A DNA stretch of 64,000 nucleotides, from assembly GCA_038746605.1 (NCBI GenBank), contig JBCDKM010000012.1, forward strand, positions 62,001-126,000, written 5' to 3'. Position numbers and translations under genes: made by a program. Of the stretch, positions 51,317 to 60,235 are shown in pieces (the first letter of the stretch is position 1; each line of letters begins with the position of its first letter). A model generated the notes under the pieces. That model was not told where the DNA came from, made no database searches, and saw nothing but the letters and a program-made list of their open reading frames with translations. The DNA comes from Rubricoccus sp038746605. Lineage in GTDB: Bacteria > Bacteroidota > Rhodothermia > Rhodothermales > Rubricoccaceae.

Positions 51317-51928
51317 ATGCCTCGCCTCCTCTGCCTCGCGCTGTTTCTCGCCTCCGCCAGCGCCTCTGCCCAAGACCTCACTGTCACCTTCGCCTTCCCT
51401 CCCGGCGCATCCCCCGAGGTGGACGAGGCTCTCCTCGCCGGACCGAACGTCGTGCAGGCGTACGAACTCGACATCGACGGCGACGGGTGGACGGAGCATC
51501 TGGTCCTTTCGTTCGTGCCACGCGAGGACACGCCGGAGCACGCGAGCCTCAACAACTTCGTCGCGAGCACGCACGAGGCCTTCCTTCAGCGGCTTCCTGA
51601 CCGCAGGATCTCCTCTATCGCAGTCGACGTGGCGGACAACCCGCTAGCGCGCGAGGGCTTTCCGTTTGCGGCGTATGGCTTCTACCGCCCCGTCCCCGAA
51701 GGCTCCCCGCCCGTCTGCGACAGTGCCGCACTGTTTTTCGAGTCGGCCGAAGGGTTCTGGACTCTCTCGTGGAACGCTCCTCGCGGCTGGCTTCGTGGCG
51801 ACCTCAGCGCCGCATTCGGGCTCATCGAGAACATGACGCTGGAGCCTGTCGAGGCTACGTTCGCGATCATCGTGGAGGACGCAGAGCCGTTCGTCTTCGA
51901 CCGGAGCCAGTTGGCTCGCGTGCGCTGA
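51317..51928 (+). CDS. Secreted protein of unknown function
   Basis: This 203-residue protein has a signal peptide at about 1-18 (LLCLALFLASASASAQ) and a mature domain with an acidic patch YELDIDGDGWTEHLVLSF, which fits an EF-hand/dockerin-like D-x-D-x-D-G loop. No family recognised. It is divergent from the pullulanase gene, with about 124 bp between starts. Confidence 0.7.
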   Translation: MPRLLCLALFLASASASAQDLTVTFAFPPGASPEVDEALLAGPNVVQAYELDIDGDGWTEHLVLSFVPREDTPEHASLNNFVASTHEAFLQRLPDRRISSIAVDVADNPLAREGFPFAAYGFYRPVPEGSPPVCDSAALFFESAEGFWTLSWNAPRGWLRGDLSAAFGLIENMTLEPVEATFAIIVEDAEPFVFDRSQLARVR

Positions 51929-52181
51929 GCCTGTCGGTCTGGTCAGAGCGTGAAGATGAGGGCGCACGTTGCGCTCCTGTGGCCCGTTGCCCTCCCTTCA
52001 GCGCGACGACTCGGTCCGCCTCGGTGCTATCGCGGGAGAACTGGCGCGGCGAGGACGGGGAGCGTGCCTACGCCCGACGCGATTGCTGCACGGGCGACCC
52101 AACGAGAAACGGGCGCGCAGGCCGTAGCCCACGCACCCGCTTTGCTCCCGGTCTCACACCGGGACCGGCGGCCACCGGATC
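51929..52181. other. Intergenic region between convergent genes
   Basis: About 250 bp between the secreted protein and the fasciclin gene. Only half-sites of the palindrome family (GTCCGCCTCGGTGC near 52015) are visible, with no full hairpin and no gene. Confidence 0.4.
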
Positions 52182-53462
52182 CTAGAACTCGGAGGGAAGC
52201 AGCACGGCGTCGATGGCGTGGATCACGCCGTTGCCTACGATCACATCCGGCACCTGCACGATGGCGCTGGACTGAGCGCCCTCGATGGTGATCGTGCCTC
52301 CTGCGATGTCGATCTTCAACGCCTCGTCCGTGAGGAGCGTCAGGACGTTCTGGTCATCCGAGAGGCTGGAAGAGGGCGCGAAGGCCGACACGACGTGGTA
52401 GCGCAGGATGTTCTCCAGTTGCGAGTTGTTGAGGCTACCCGCGCCAGCGTCCGCGAAGGCCTGATTGCTCGGCGCGAAGACGGTCAGAGGGCCTTCGCCG
52501 CGAAGAGCACCCGCGAGACCTGCATCGCCCGCAGCCTGCACGAGGCTGCTGAAGCCGAGCAACTGCGCCGCATCCACGATATCGATCGGACCGACGAGGA
52601 CATCCTCCACGACGTGCACCACGCCGTTGTCTGCGTTCACATTCGGCGCGGTGACGCGGATGCCGTCCACGAACACACCCTCGTTGTTGACCGTGACCTC
52701 GAGTTGCTCGCCCTGGAGCGTGGTCAGCATCTGGCCGTTCGAGAGGTCCGAAGCGAAGAACTCACCCGGGACGACGTGGTACTTGAGGAGTTCGTCGAGT
52801 TGGATGGCGTCGCCCAGGATAGCGGTCAGGAGGGGACCGTTGACGTTGTCGAAGGCGTCGTTGGTCGGCGCGAAGACCGTGAATGGTCCCTCCTCGGCGA
52901 GTGCGTCGACGAGGTTCGCCGTGCCGAGAGCCGAAACGAGGGTGCTCAAGCTCGGCGTTCCTGTCGCGAGCGTCGGGATGTCATCCGGAAAGGCGATCAC
53001 CGAGCCCACGACGTGCACGATCCCGTTCGATGCCTCCACGTTGGGCATCTCAACGATGGCGTCATTGATGCGCACCGTGCCCCCCTCGATGGAGACGGTC
53101 AACTGCTCGCCTTCCAGGGTGGTCAGGATCTGTCCGTTCGAGAGATCGGAGGCGGCGAACCGGCCTGGGACGACGTGGTAGGTCAGGACCTTCGTGAGCT
53201 CTGCCTTGTCGTTGAGTAGCTGGTCTAGGGCACCATCCGGGAGTCCATCGAAGGCCGCGTTGGTCGGCGCGAAGACCGTGAACGGCCCGTCGTCCTGGAG
53301 GTCGTCGTCCAGGTCGGCGGCATCGAGTGCCGTGACGAGCGTACTCAGGCTCGGCGTGTCGATGGCGACACCGGTGATGGTGGCATCAGCGGGGTCCGGG
53401 TCCGCGGAGTCGCACGCGGAGAGGAGGAGGAGAGGAAGGAGGAGAAGGGCGAATCGCGACAT
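52182..53462 (-). CDS. Fasciclin (FAS1) repeat lipoprotein, three domains
   Basis: This 426-residue lipoprotein (LLLLPLLLLSACDSAD) has three FAS1 domains at about 30-160, 160-290 and 290-425. Each has the 'GPFTVFAPTNxAFD' box and a 'YHVVPGxF' box (the third reads GPLTVFAPSNQAF and YHVVSAF), plus an ending like NGIVHVV/NGVVHVVEDV/NGVIHAIDAV. FAS1 proteins mediate adhesion. The first two domains are most similar and likely duplicated within the gene. The ATG at 53462 is set by the signal peptide. Confidence 0.92.
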   Translation of the reverse strand: MSRFALLLLPLLLLSACDSADPDPADATITGVAIDTPSLSTLVTALDAADLDDDLQDDGPFTVFAPTNAAFDGLPDGALDQLLNDKAELTKVLTYHVVPGRFAASDLSNGQILTTLEGEQLTVSIEGGTVRINDAIVEMPNVEASNGIVHVVGSVIAFPDDIPTLATGTPSLSTLVSALGTANLVDALAEEGPFTVFAPTNDAFDNVNGPLLTAILGDAIQLDELLKYHVVPGEFFASDLSNGQMLTTLQGEQLEVTVNNEGVFVDGIRVTAPNVNADNGVVHVVEDVLVGPIDIVDAAQLLGFSSLVQAAGDAGLAGALRGEGPLTVFAPSNQAFADAGAGSLNNSQLENILRYHVVSAFAPSSSLSDDQNVLTLLTDEALKIDIAGGTITIEGAQSSAIVQVPDVIVGNGVIHAIDAVLLPSEF

Positions 53463-53574
53463 GGAGAAGGGGAGTGAGGTGGGAATCGTCTGCGATACCC
53501 GCCAGCCGGAGGGTCGTGACCAGTGGCCCCGTGCCCTTTGCATCTGCTTCATTGGCCGTGTCTGCCCCGTCTGC

Positions 53575-53594
53575 CCGCCTCGGCACCGAGGCGG
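53575..53594. repeat. 3' palindrome family, copy 9
   Basis: CCGCCTCGG and CCGAGGCGG flank a 2-nt CA spacer. It lies 80 bp past the stop of the J-domain gene (53674) and before the fasciclin promoter. Confidence 0.85.
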
Positions 53595-53673
53595 AAGACG
53601 TCAGAGACCTCTTCTTCTCTCGAAGAGGGATGCCCCTCCGTGCACCCGATGGGCATATCCTCGCGAGGAGGGG

Positions 53674-54150
53674 CTACTCCCCTTCCGGGACCGGGCCAAA
53701 GACGCAGCGGTACTGCCGATCCCGCAGAGAGACGACCCATACGCCGAAAGCGGGCGTGGTCTCGGTCGCCTCGGCAGTCGCCTTGCAGGTGCCACCGGGC
53801 GGAGGCGCTGTGCCCGGTCGCCACCCCTGGGGAAGCGCACGGGCCTCGTAGGTCACGGTTTCCTTGCCCTCGCGCGTCCGGTCGAGGCGGACAGGGCAGG
53901 TGGGAAAGACGCGGGGATCGAGCCCTCCAGCGTAGGGGGACGTAGGTGTCTGAGGTGCCCAGAGGCCCCGGGCGCGCTCCAGGTCTTCTGTTAGCGTACC
54001 GTAGGCTGCATGGACGCGCTGGAAGGCGGCAGCCGAGCCGCCTGCGTCCGGGTGGGTCTCGCGCGCGAGACGCCGGAAGGCCCGCCGGACATCCTGTGGG
54101 CGGGCGTCGTACGGGAGGGCGAGGGTGCGGAAGGGGTCGGGGCCGTCCAC
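53674..54150 (-). CDS. J-domain (DnaJ-like) protein
   Basis: This 158-residue protein has an N-terminal J-domain (about 4-62: DPFRTLALPYDARPQDVRRAFRRLARETHPD, with the essential HPD motif) followed by about 95 residues unlike DnaJ zinc or substrate domains (RALPQGWRPGTAPPPGG, VVSLRDRQYRCVFGPV). It probably stimulates an Hsp70 ATPase on a specific client. It starts with GTG. No membrane segment. Confidence 0.82.
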   Translation of the reverse strand: MDGPDPFRTLALPYDARPQDVRRAFRRLARETHPDAGGSAAAFQRVHAAYGTLTEDLERARGLWAPQTPTSPYAGGLDPRVFPTCPVRLDRTREGKETVTYEARALPQGWRPGTAPPPGGTCKATAEATETTPAFGVWVVSLRDRQYRCVFGPVPEGE

Positions 54151-54398
54151 AGTAGGCGGTCGAGAGCGGGAGTGTCCACCGGAGGTCGCGGCGGGAGTTC
54201 CAGCCTCACAGGCTCTTCCTTTCTCCTCGGCGACGGCCTGATTCTGCCGACACCAGCACTCTTCGGTCGAGATGGGTAGACTGGCGCCCTCGCGGTGTGT
54301 GGACGCGCATCCGCCCCAGCGCCCTCCATCACACGGTACGGGTCCGGGAAGAGAACCTCCGCCGCCGATTCGGCTCCGACCGTTCGCAGCCGCTTCTC

Positions 54399-54632
54399 AT
54401 GTTACCGAGCCTCCAACTTCTACTCGGAATCGCGATGGTCGGAGCCCCGACCCTGTATGTCACGGCCCTCGTCTGGCGCTTCGTGAAGAAGGCCAATCAA
54501 TACCCCGAAGGTCGCGCCGGGTATACTCAGGCCCGCCTGGACGAGCCTGAGAACGCCGAGTGGACACAGGACGACGTGCTCGCGTCCAAGGGAAAGATCG
54601 GGATCGGCCTCGCGTCCTTCGCGCTGGGTTGA
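54399..54632 (+). CDS. Small single-helix membrane protein
   Basis: This is a 77-residue protein from the ATG at 54399, with one membrane helix (LLLGIAMVGAPTLYVTALVW), a basic stop-transfer (RFVKKANQ) and a soluble acidic tail. A GTG at 54297 would add 34 basic residues. Family unknown; existence rests on the clean helix and open frame. Confidence 0.5.
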   Translation: MLPSLQLLLGIAMVGAPTLYVTALVWRFVKKANQYPEGRAGYTQARLDEPENAEWTQDDVLASKGKIGIGLASFALG

Positions 54633-54671
54633 GCACAGATTGCAGAGGCCCTCAGCCGCATGTAGAGTTTC

Positions 54672-54695
54672 CTCCGCCTCCGCACCGAGGTGGGC
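54672..54695. repeat. 3' palindrome family, copy 10 (degenerate)
   Basis: CCGCCTC, CGCA, CCGAGGTGGG: a decayed copy between convergent stops at 54632 and 54700, in the same context as the intact members. Confidence 0.55.
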
Positions 54696-54699
54696 AGAC

Positions 54700-57441
54700 C
54701 TACAGCCCCAGCCGCACCCGCAGCGCGGGCTGGATTCCCGGCGACGAACGCGTGACGGCCTCGTAGCCCGTTTCTGCCTGGCGGAGCCACCAGTCCAGCG
54801 CATTGGCGCGGTCCAGGGCGTTGGTGACTTCCGCAGCCACCTCCAGATTCGCGCCGCCGACCCGCTGGCGGAGCGTGAGACCGAGGTCGAGATCGATCCA
54901 CGCTGGGAGAGCATCAGAGCCCGGGCGCGAGAGGTCGAAGGGAGCGAAGGAGGTCGCACCGTCATGGGCGGCGAGCACCTCGTAGTAGGCGCGTCGGAAA
55001 GCCCAGGTGCGGCCCCAAACGCCTCGGCCTCGCGCCCTGAACGTCAAGCCTTCACTGTCGGCAGAGCCGAGAACGGCCCAGCTGGCCGCGAGCGTGACCG
55101 CGTGCGGCTCTTCCCACGCGGTCGGTTGCCACACGCCATCGAACCGGCCGTCGAACCGGCGCTCGGTGAGACCGAATGCGTACCCGGCAGCGAGCGAGAC
55201 GCGAGAGCCCCGGCGTTCCACTCGAAGACCGAGGCCAGCAGCGCGACCCTCTCCCTCCTTCGTCCAGTCGGCCTGACGAGTGAGCGGGTCCGGGGCTGCA
55301 TTCAGGAGCGCGGCGTAGTCCAACACACGAAGGCTGTTCTGGGCCTTGACATAGCCCTCGGCACGGACGCTCCAGTTCTCCGCGGGCTTCCAGAGCGCCT
55401 CCGCCGCGACGTGCGTCGCGCGTGGAGCTGCGACCCCGTCTGTCGGCACCCAGACGGCCATCTCTGGCACGAGGGCACTCGGCCCGACGGTCGCGAGGTC
55501 GTAGCGGACGGCGAACTGGCGGTAGATCCCGCCCGCGAGGCGGGCCGAGAGCGTCCCGAGGCGGCCCGCCTCGGTGTCGTAGCGGAGGGCCGCGCGGGGC
55601 TCGGCGAGCGTCGCACCGTCCGGGAGAAGCGTGACGCGAAGGCCCGGCTCAGCCGTCCACCCCCGCCCGATGGCGATCTCGTCGTCCAGTGCGAGGGCGA
55701 GGCGCCAGAGTTGCGCGTCCGCGTCCAGATCGCGGAGGCCGACGGCGGTAGGACCGTTGGAGTTCAGGTGGAAGCGAGAGTCCAGGCCGGTGGCCTCCAG
55801 CGCGATGTAGGCGGTGTGGCCGGGCGCGATGGAGATCTCGGCGGTCGTCGCGAGGCGGACCTCGGAGAGGGCGTTGCCGTCGTCACCTGCGTTGTGCGCG
55901 TCGAGGACGGAGACGAGGGCAGCCTCCGCTCGGGCAGTGGTCTCGTTGCCGGTGAGCCCGGCCAGCCCCCCATCCGCCTGCTCGAAAGCGTGGGTGAGCG
56001 TGTGGCGGCTCGCCGTCAGGCTCGCACCGAGGAGCACACGTGGCCCTGCGAGCCACGAGTAGCGCGCCGAGGCGGCCGTGTTCGTCCAGCGGTACCGGTC
56101 GCGCGTGAGGACGAGCGCACTGGGATCGGTCAGGTTCTGGCCGGCCGCGAACAGCTCCGTGCCGATCTCGCTCGCGCCCCGATACGCGGAGACGCGCAGC
56201 GTTCGCAGGGGACCGAACTGGACGCGCGCGGCACCATGAAGATCAGAGAAGGCGACGTCCGAACCGTGGCGGTGGGCGTCAAAGGCGGGCACTTCGGGCG
56301 TGCCTGCGAGGGAGGCCGCGAGGACGGGATCCACCGTGTTCCACTCGCGGAGGGCACCATCGAGGGCGTTGGGGCGGTTCACGTCCCAGAGGTGACGGCG
56401 CGCGGTGACGGCGGCGGCGATCCGCGTCTCGCCGGCCTGCTGGCGGATGCTGCCGCCGAACGTGCTCGCGAGAGCGTTCGCCTCGGCGATGACGCCGGGG
56501 GCGGGAATCACGTGCTCGGCATCCAAGAGTCCCGCGAGACTGGAGCCGTGGCGCGCCCCGAACCCCGCCTTGCGGACCGTCACACGGCCCAGCGCCAGCG
56601 GGCTCATCGCGCTCAGAGCGGTACCGAGGGCCACGGGCTCGTAGACCGTCGCGCCGTCGAGGCGGAGGAGGTGCTCGCCCGTCTCGCCGCCCTGGATGGA
56701 GAGACCGTCGCGGAAGTTCGGCGGGGCGACGCCGAGGACAGCGGTGGCGGAGCGGAGGGCGTCCGGCGCACTGGCTGCGCCCGGAACGGATTCTAGCGTC
56801 GGTTCCCACTCTCCCGCGCCGAGGCGGGAGGAGATCGGCCGCGCCTGGATGCCGTCCACCACGACGGGCGCGGCCTCCACCTCCTCGCGCTGGAGCGCGA
56901 TCTCCCGCACTGCCCGCCCCCCCGGCGCAATGCGAACCGTCTGTGTTGTAGGGGTATAGCCGACGTAGCTGGCCGTCACGGTCTGCGGCCCGGGCACGAC
57001 CCCCGCGACGAGGAACGCGCCGGAGAGGTCGGTCGCGGCACCCGCTCGCGCATCGCGCAAGACGACGTGAGCATAGGGCAGGGGCTCACCCGTTTCGGCG
57101 TCCACCACGCGGCCCGCGAGGCTGCCCTTCGCAGGCTCGCGCTCCACACGCTCCACGAGGACGTAGGTCCCCGACGAGCGTCGCACGAAGTCCAGCCCGA
57201 CGGCGCGCGTGATGCAACCGAGCACAGCCTCTGGTGCCGCGTTCTCTCCCCCGCACCAGACCCGAGCGTTGCGCACGAGGTCGGAGGTGTAGACGAGGTC
57301 CATTCGGGCCGCCTCGGCGAGAGTCGCGAGCGCCTCACGAGCGGGCACGCCGCGCAGCACGAGATCCACCCGCTCGGCGGGCTGGGCCGAGGCGGGCACA
57401 CTCGCGAGGAGCAGGGCGAGGAGGGCGACGCGCGGGATCAA
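54700..57441 (-). CDS. TonB-dependent receptor with STN and carboxypeptidase-regulatory domains
   Basis: This 913-residue outer-membrane receptor has a signal peptide (ALLALLLASVPASAQ), an STN domain (about 20-95, LVLRGVPAREALATLAEAARMDLVYTSD), a CarboxypepD_reg-like domain (about 108-190, LAGRVVDAETGEPLPYAHVVLRDA), a plug and a beta-barrel ending in LRVRLGL with a terminal aromatic/hydrophobic pattern. The STN domain signals to FecR, encoded immediately upstream, so this is the receptor of a sigma/FecR/receptor trio. It begins with TTG, and that codon overlaps the FecR stop (TTGA). Substrate unknown; siderophore or oligosaccharide uptake are options. Confidence 0.88.
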   Translation of the reverse strand: MIPRVALLALLLASVPASAQPAERVDLVLRGVPAREALATLAEAARMDLVYTSDLVRNARVWCGGENAAPEAVLGCITRAVGLDFVRRSSGTYVLVERVEREPAKGSLAGRVVDAETGEPLPYAHVVLRDARAGAATDLSGAFLVAGVVPGPQTVTASYVGYTPTTQTVRIAPGGRAVREIALQREEVEAAPVVVDGIQARPISSRLGAGEWEPTLESVPGAASAPDALRSATAVLGVAPPNFRDGLSIQGGETGEHLLRLDGATVYEPVALGTALSAMSPLALGRVTVRKAGFGARHGSSLAGLLDAEHVIPAPGVIAEANALASTFGGSIRQQAGETRIAAAVTARRHLWDVNRPNALDGALREWNTVDPVLAASLAGTPEVPAFDAHRHGSDVAFSDLHGAARVQFGPLRTLRVSAYRGASEIGTELFAAGQNLTDPSALVLTRDRYRWTNTAASARYSWLAGPRVLLGASLTASRHTLTHAFEQADGGLAGLTGNETTARAEAALVSVLDAHNAGDDGNALSEVRLATTAEISIAPGHTAYIALEATGLDSRFHLNSNGPTAVGLRDLDADAQLWRLALALDDEIAIGRGWTAEPGLRVTLLPDGATLAEPRAALRYDTEAGRLGTLSARLAGGIYRQFAVRYDLATVGPSALVPEMAVWVPTDGVAAPRATHVAAEALWKPAENWSVRAEGYVKAQNSLRVLDYAALLNAAPDPLTRQADWTKEGEGRAAGLGLRVERRGSRVSLAAGYAFGLTERRFDGRFDGVWQPTAWEEPHAVTLAASWAVLGSADSEGLTFRARGRGVWGRTWAFRRAYYEVLAAHDGATSFAPFDLSRPGSDALPAWIDLDLGLTLRQRVGGANLEVAAEVTNALDRANALDWWLRQAETGYEAVTRSSPGIQPALRVRLGL

Positions 57442-58481
57442 CGCGGCGTGGCGGAGGATGGGCTAGAGGGACGGGGCGCCAGGCTGCGCGAACGAGAGCC
57501 GTCGGTGGAGACGGTGAAGCCTCGGCTGGTCGCTTCGAAGCGGAGACCGTTCGCGGCGCAGAGATCGCCGAGGACCGTCTTGACCTCCGGCGCGCTGGCG
57601 TAGAACGCCGTCACGTCTGCGGAGGTGTTGACGTTCCCACCGGCCTGGATTTGCACGCCGTAGCGGCGCTCGATCTCGCGGAAGGCGTCGGCCAGCGGGA
57701 GGTCATCGAACGCCAGACCACCGTCCACGAACGCGAGGGCGCGAGCGGGGTCGGCCACCTCGGGAGTCGTGGGGGCGGTGTCATCTCCGGCCACGGTCGT
57801 GGTCTCAGCGGCGGTCAACTCGACAGTCTCCCCGGCGGCTTCAACGCGCACGACGCCTTCTTCGACAGTGACGCGGGTCTCGGCCTCGCGCCAGTGGGCA
57901 CGGACGGCAAAGCGCGTCCCCACGACCTCGACGCTCGCGTTGAACGTCTCGACGACGAACGGCGCATCGCCGCTCTCCACATCGAATGCGGCCTCTCCCA
58001 CGAGGGCGACCTGCCGTTCATCTGGCGAGCCCAGAAGGGTACCGAATCGCTTCGCGTAGGTCAGGCGCGAACCCGCCGCGAGGGTGACGGTGCTCCCGTC
58101 GGGTAGCGCGATGACTTCGGCGGAGCCCGGCGCGGCCTGCACGCTCACCGGTGCGACGAGCGTCGGGACCGTCCATAGGGAGAACGCGACGAGGGCGAGG
58201 GCCGCGACGCCTGCCGTCACCCAGCGGGTGGAGAACCGGCGACGCCGGGAGGGGGCGGCGGCACGGTCCGAGGCACGGCGGCGCGAAGCGGGAGGCAGCT
58301 CCGTTTCCGAAGGCTGGTCTTCGAGGTGGAGGCGAGAGGACAGGCGCTCCCACGCGGCGTCGGTAGCGGCGGGCGTGGTGGTGGGCGGCGCATCACCCAG
58401 GCGCGCCCAGACCTGCTCCAACTGGGCGCGCTCCTCACCGGAGGCGTCTCGGAGTTCAGGAGGGAGGACGGTGCGGGGCAT
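57438..58481 (-). CDS. FecR-family anti-sigma / signal-transducing membrane protein
   Basis: This 347-residue protein has a cytoplasmic N-terminus of about 90 residues, one membrane helix (WVTAGVAALALVAFSLWTVPTL), a periplasmic FecR domain (about 120-230: VSVQAAPGSAEVIALPDGSTVTLAAGSRLTY, AFDVESGDAPFVVET, VEVVGTRFAVRAH) and a C-terminal STN-like part (LAFDDLPLADAFREIERRYGVQIQ). It holds the sigma factor at the membrane until the receptor is loaded. It starts 1 bp after the sigma gene's stop codon and overlaps the receptor start. Confidence 0.92.
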   Translation of the reverse strand: MPRTVLPPELRDASGEERAQLEQVWARLGDAPPTTTPAATDAAWERLSSRLHLEDQPSETELPPASRRRASDRAAAPSRRRRFSTRWVTAGVAALALVAFSLWTVPTLVAPVSVQAAPGSAEVIALPDGSTVTLAAGSRLTYAKRFGTLLGSPDERQVALVGEAAFDVESGDAPFVVETFNASVEVVGTRFAVRAHWREAETRVTVEEGVVRVEAAGETVELTAAETTTVAGDDTAPTTPEVADPARALAFVDGGLAFDDLPLADAFREIERRYGVQIQAGGNVNTSADVTAFYASAPEVKTVLGDLCAANGLRFEATSRGFTVSTDGSRSRSLAPRPSSPSSATPR

Positions 58482-58482
58482 G

Positions 58483-59100
58483 TCAGGCAGTGGGGGAATC
58501 GAGTCGGTTGAGGCGGTCTCGCAGAGTACGAAGCGCCCGGACGAGGTGGTTGTTGACGGTTCGCGGCGAGACGCCCATGACCTCGGCGGCCTCGTCATGC
58601 GAGAGGCCCTCGAAGCGCGTGAGGCGAAGAGCTTCGCGCTGGCGGTCGGGGAGCGCAGCGACCCAGGCCTGGAGGCGGTCGCTGGTGCGGGCCGCCTCGG
58701 CGTGAGCGTCGGGCTGAATGATGACGTGGCCGGGCGTCTCCGTCGCGAGACCGTCCAGCTTGTCTTTTCGGGTGGCCCGGTCGCGAACGCGATTCAGGCC
58801 CAGGTTGCGAACGGTCTGGTAGAGGAGCGCGCGAACACTTCGAGTGGGGTCGAGCTTCTCCCGTCGCTCCCAGAGGCGCACGAACGCTTCCTGCACGAGA
58901 TCGTCGGCGGCGGCGGCACTCTCTGCGAGGGTGCCCGCGAAGCGCACGAGACCGGGGTGGAGGTCGCGAAAGAGCGCCTCGAACGCTCGCGCGTCGCCTC
59001 CGCGGATGCGGCGGCACCAGTCGGCATGGGGCGAGGGCTCGGTGCTGTCCGGCGGGACGCGGGGCATCGGGCGGGGCGGAGCGGCGAGAACGGGGGACAT
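58483..59100 (-). CDS. ECF RNA polymerase sigma factor (FecI-like)
   Basis: This 205-residue sigma-70 family factor has region 2 at about 33-100 (AFEALFRDLHPGLVRFAGTLAESAAAADDLVQEAFVRLWERRE) and region 4 at about 140-195 (LPDRQREALRLTRFEGLSHDEAAEVMGVSPRTVNNHLVRALRTLRDRL, a helix-turn-helix). With the FecR and receptor genes it forms a surface-signalling operon. ATGs at 59100 and 59067 are both possible. Confidence 0.92.
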   Translation of the reverse strand: MSPVLAAPPRPMPRVPPDSTEPSPHADWCRRIRGGDARAFEALFRDLHPGLVRFAGTLAESAAAADDLVQEAFVRLWERREKLDPTRSVRALLYQTVRNLGLNRVRDRATRKDKLDGLATETPGHVIIQPDAHAEAARTSDRLQAWVAALPDRQREALRLTRFEGLSHDEAAEVMGVSPRTVNNHLVRALRTLRDRLNRLDSPTA

Positions 59101-59245
59101 GAGGAGGGGGTCTCGGCTCATGTACCCACGAGCGCTGACGAATGACCACCTCGCGCCGATCCAGACGTTGGTCCCCTCGCGGGGATTCTGCACGGCTGCC
59201 GAAACGTCGCGGACCGATCTTGGGCGCCCCCGCGATGGTCTCCTC

Positions 59246-59788
59246 ATGCAGCGCGTCCTCATCATCGGCTCCGGCGGCTCCGGGAAGTCCACCCTCGCGA
59301 GGGAGATCGGCGCGCGGACCGGGCTCCCGGTGGTCCATCTGGACCGGCACTACTGGCGTCCCGGCTGGGTGGAGCCGAGCAAGGAGACGTGGGAGGCCCA
59401 GGTCCGCGATCTCGTGTCGGAACCCGCCTGGGTCATGGACGGCAACTACGGCGGCACCTTCCACCTCCGCTTCCCCGAGGCGGACACTATCGTCTTCTTG
59501 AACCGCTCGCGCTGGCTGTGCCTCTGGCGTGTGCTGGCGCGACGGATCCGCTTCCACCGCCAGTCCCGTCCCGACATGGCGGAGGGCTGCCCGGAGCACA
59601 TGACGCTCCAGTTCCTCCACTACGTTCTGATGTACCCCCGCACCCGGCGCCCTGGTATTCTCGCCCGCCTACGAAACGTGGAAGGCGAAAAACGGATCGC
59701 CATCCTCCGCTCCAGCGCCGACGTGACCCGCTTCCTCGACGGGCTGGACGCGCGTCCTTCGCACCCAACGTCTGGGCCTCAACGATGA
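59246..59788 (+). CDS. P-loop adenylate-kinase-like NTPase (topology-modulation FlaR type)
   Basis: This 180-residue protein has a Walker A motif at its start (VLIIGSGGSGKSTLAREIG), then VVHLDRHYWRPGW, WVMDGNYGGTFHLRF and VFLNRSRWLCLWRVLARRI. The HLDxxYW...GNY pattern is that of small kinases annotated as 'DNA topology modulation' or shikimate/adenylate-kinase-like proteins. The substrate is uncertain. The next gene overlaps by 4 bp (ATGA). Confidence 0.85.
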   Translation: MQRVLIIGSGGSGKSTLAREIGARTGLPVVHLDRHYWRPGWVEPSKETWEAQVRDLVSEPAWVMDGNYGGTFHLRFPEADTIVFLNRSRWLCLWRVLARRIRFHRQSRPDMAEGCPEHMTLQFLHYVLMYPRTRRPGILARLRNVEGEKRIAILRSSADVTRFLDGLDARPSHPTSGPQR

Positions 59789-60168
59789 CCGACTGGCGCC
59801 GTCACCTGCTCTGGATCGACAGCCTCGGCGGCCTCGCAGTGGGCGCGCTCGTTCTCCTCGCGGGCGCGTGGCTCGTCACGTGGTACGAGATCCCAGGCGC
59901 GCTGCTTTTCGGGATGGGCGCGGCGAACGTGCTCTACGGCACCTACTCCTATTTCCTCGCGAAGCGGGCCGTCCGGCCGATGGCGATGATCGCGTTCCTG
60001 GTGGTCGCCAACCTGACGTGGGCCGCGCTCTGCCTCTTCTGGACGGTCCACTACTGGGGCGAGGCGCACCCGGTCGCGCTGCTTCACATCGGGGGCGAAG
60101 GACTATACGTGGGCGCGCTGGCGGTGCTGGAGTGGCGGAACCGCTACCTCCTCCTGACGACCGGATAG
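59785..60168 (+). CDS. Four-helix membrane protein of unknown function
   Basis: This 127-residue protein has four membrane helices (about 12-32, 38-55, 66-87, 98-118) and a KRAVRPMAM loop. It is coupled to the upstream kinase gene by ATGA overlap. I do not recognise a family; short DUF-type integral proteins often occur next to such kinases. Confidence 0.75.
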   Translation: MTDWRRHLLWIDSLGGLAVGALVLLAGAWLVTWYEIPGALLFGMGAANVLYGTYSYFLAKRAVRPMAMIAFLVVANLTWAALCLFWTVHYWGEAHPVALLHIGGEGLYVGALAVLEWRNRYLLLTTG

Positions 60169-60192
60169 CCCCGCCTCGGTGCCGAGGCGGGG
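60169..60192. repeat. 3' palindrome family, copy 11
   Basis: CCCCGCCTCGG and CCGAGGCGGGG (11 bp) flank a 2-nt TG spacer. It begins 1 base after the stop of the + strand gene (60168), in the gap before the convergent lipoprotein stop (60236). Confidence 0.9.
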
Positions 60193-60235
60193 GGGCCAGA
60201 GAGATCAGGTCGCCTCGCGGGTGCCCCGGTGTTCT

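Noticed and set aside
54640..56796. A 718-codon + strand frame opposite the TonB receptor
   Set aside because: Composition typical of antisense GC-rich frames; the minus strand encodes an intact receptor with STN and plug motifs.
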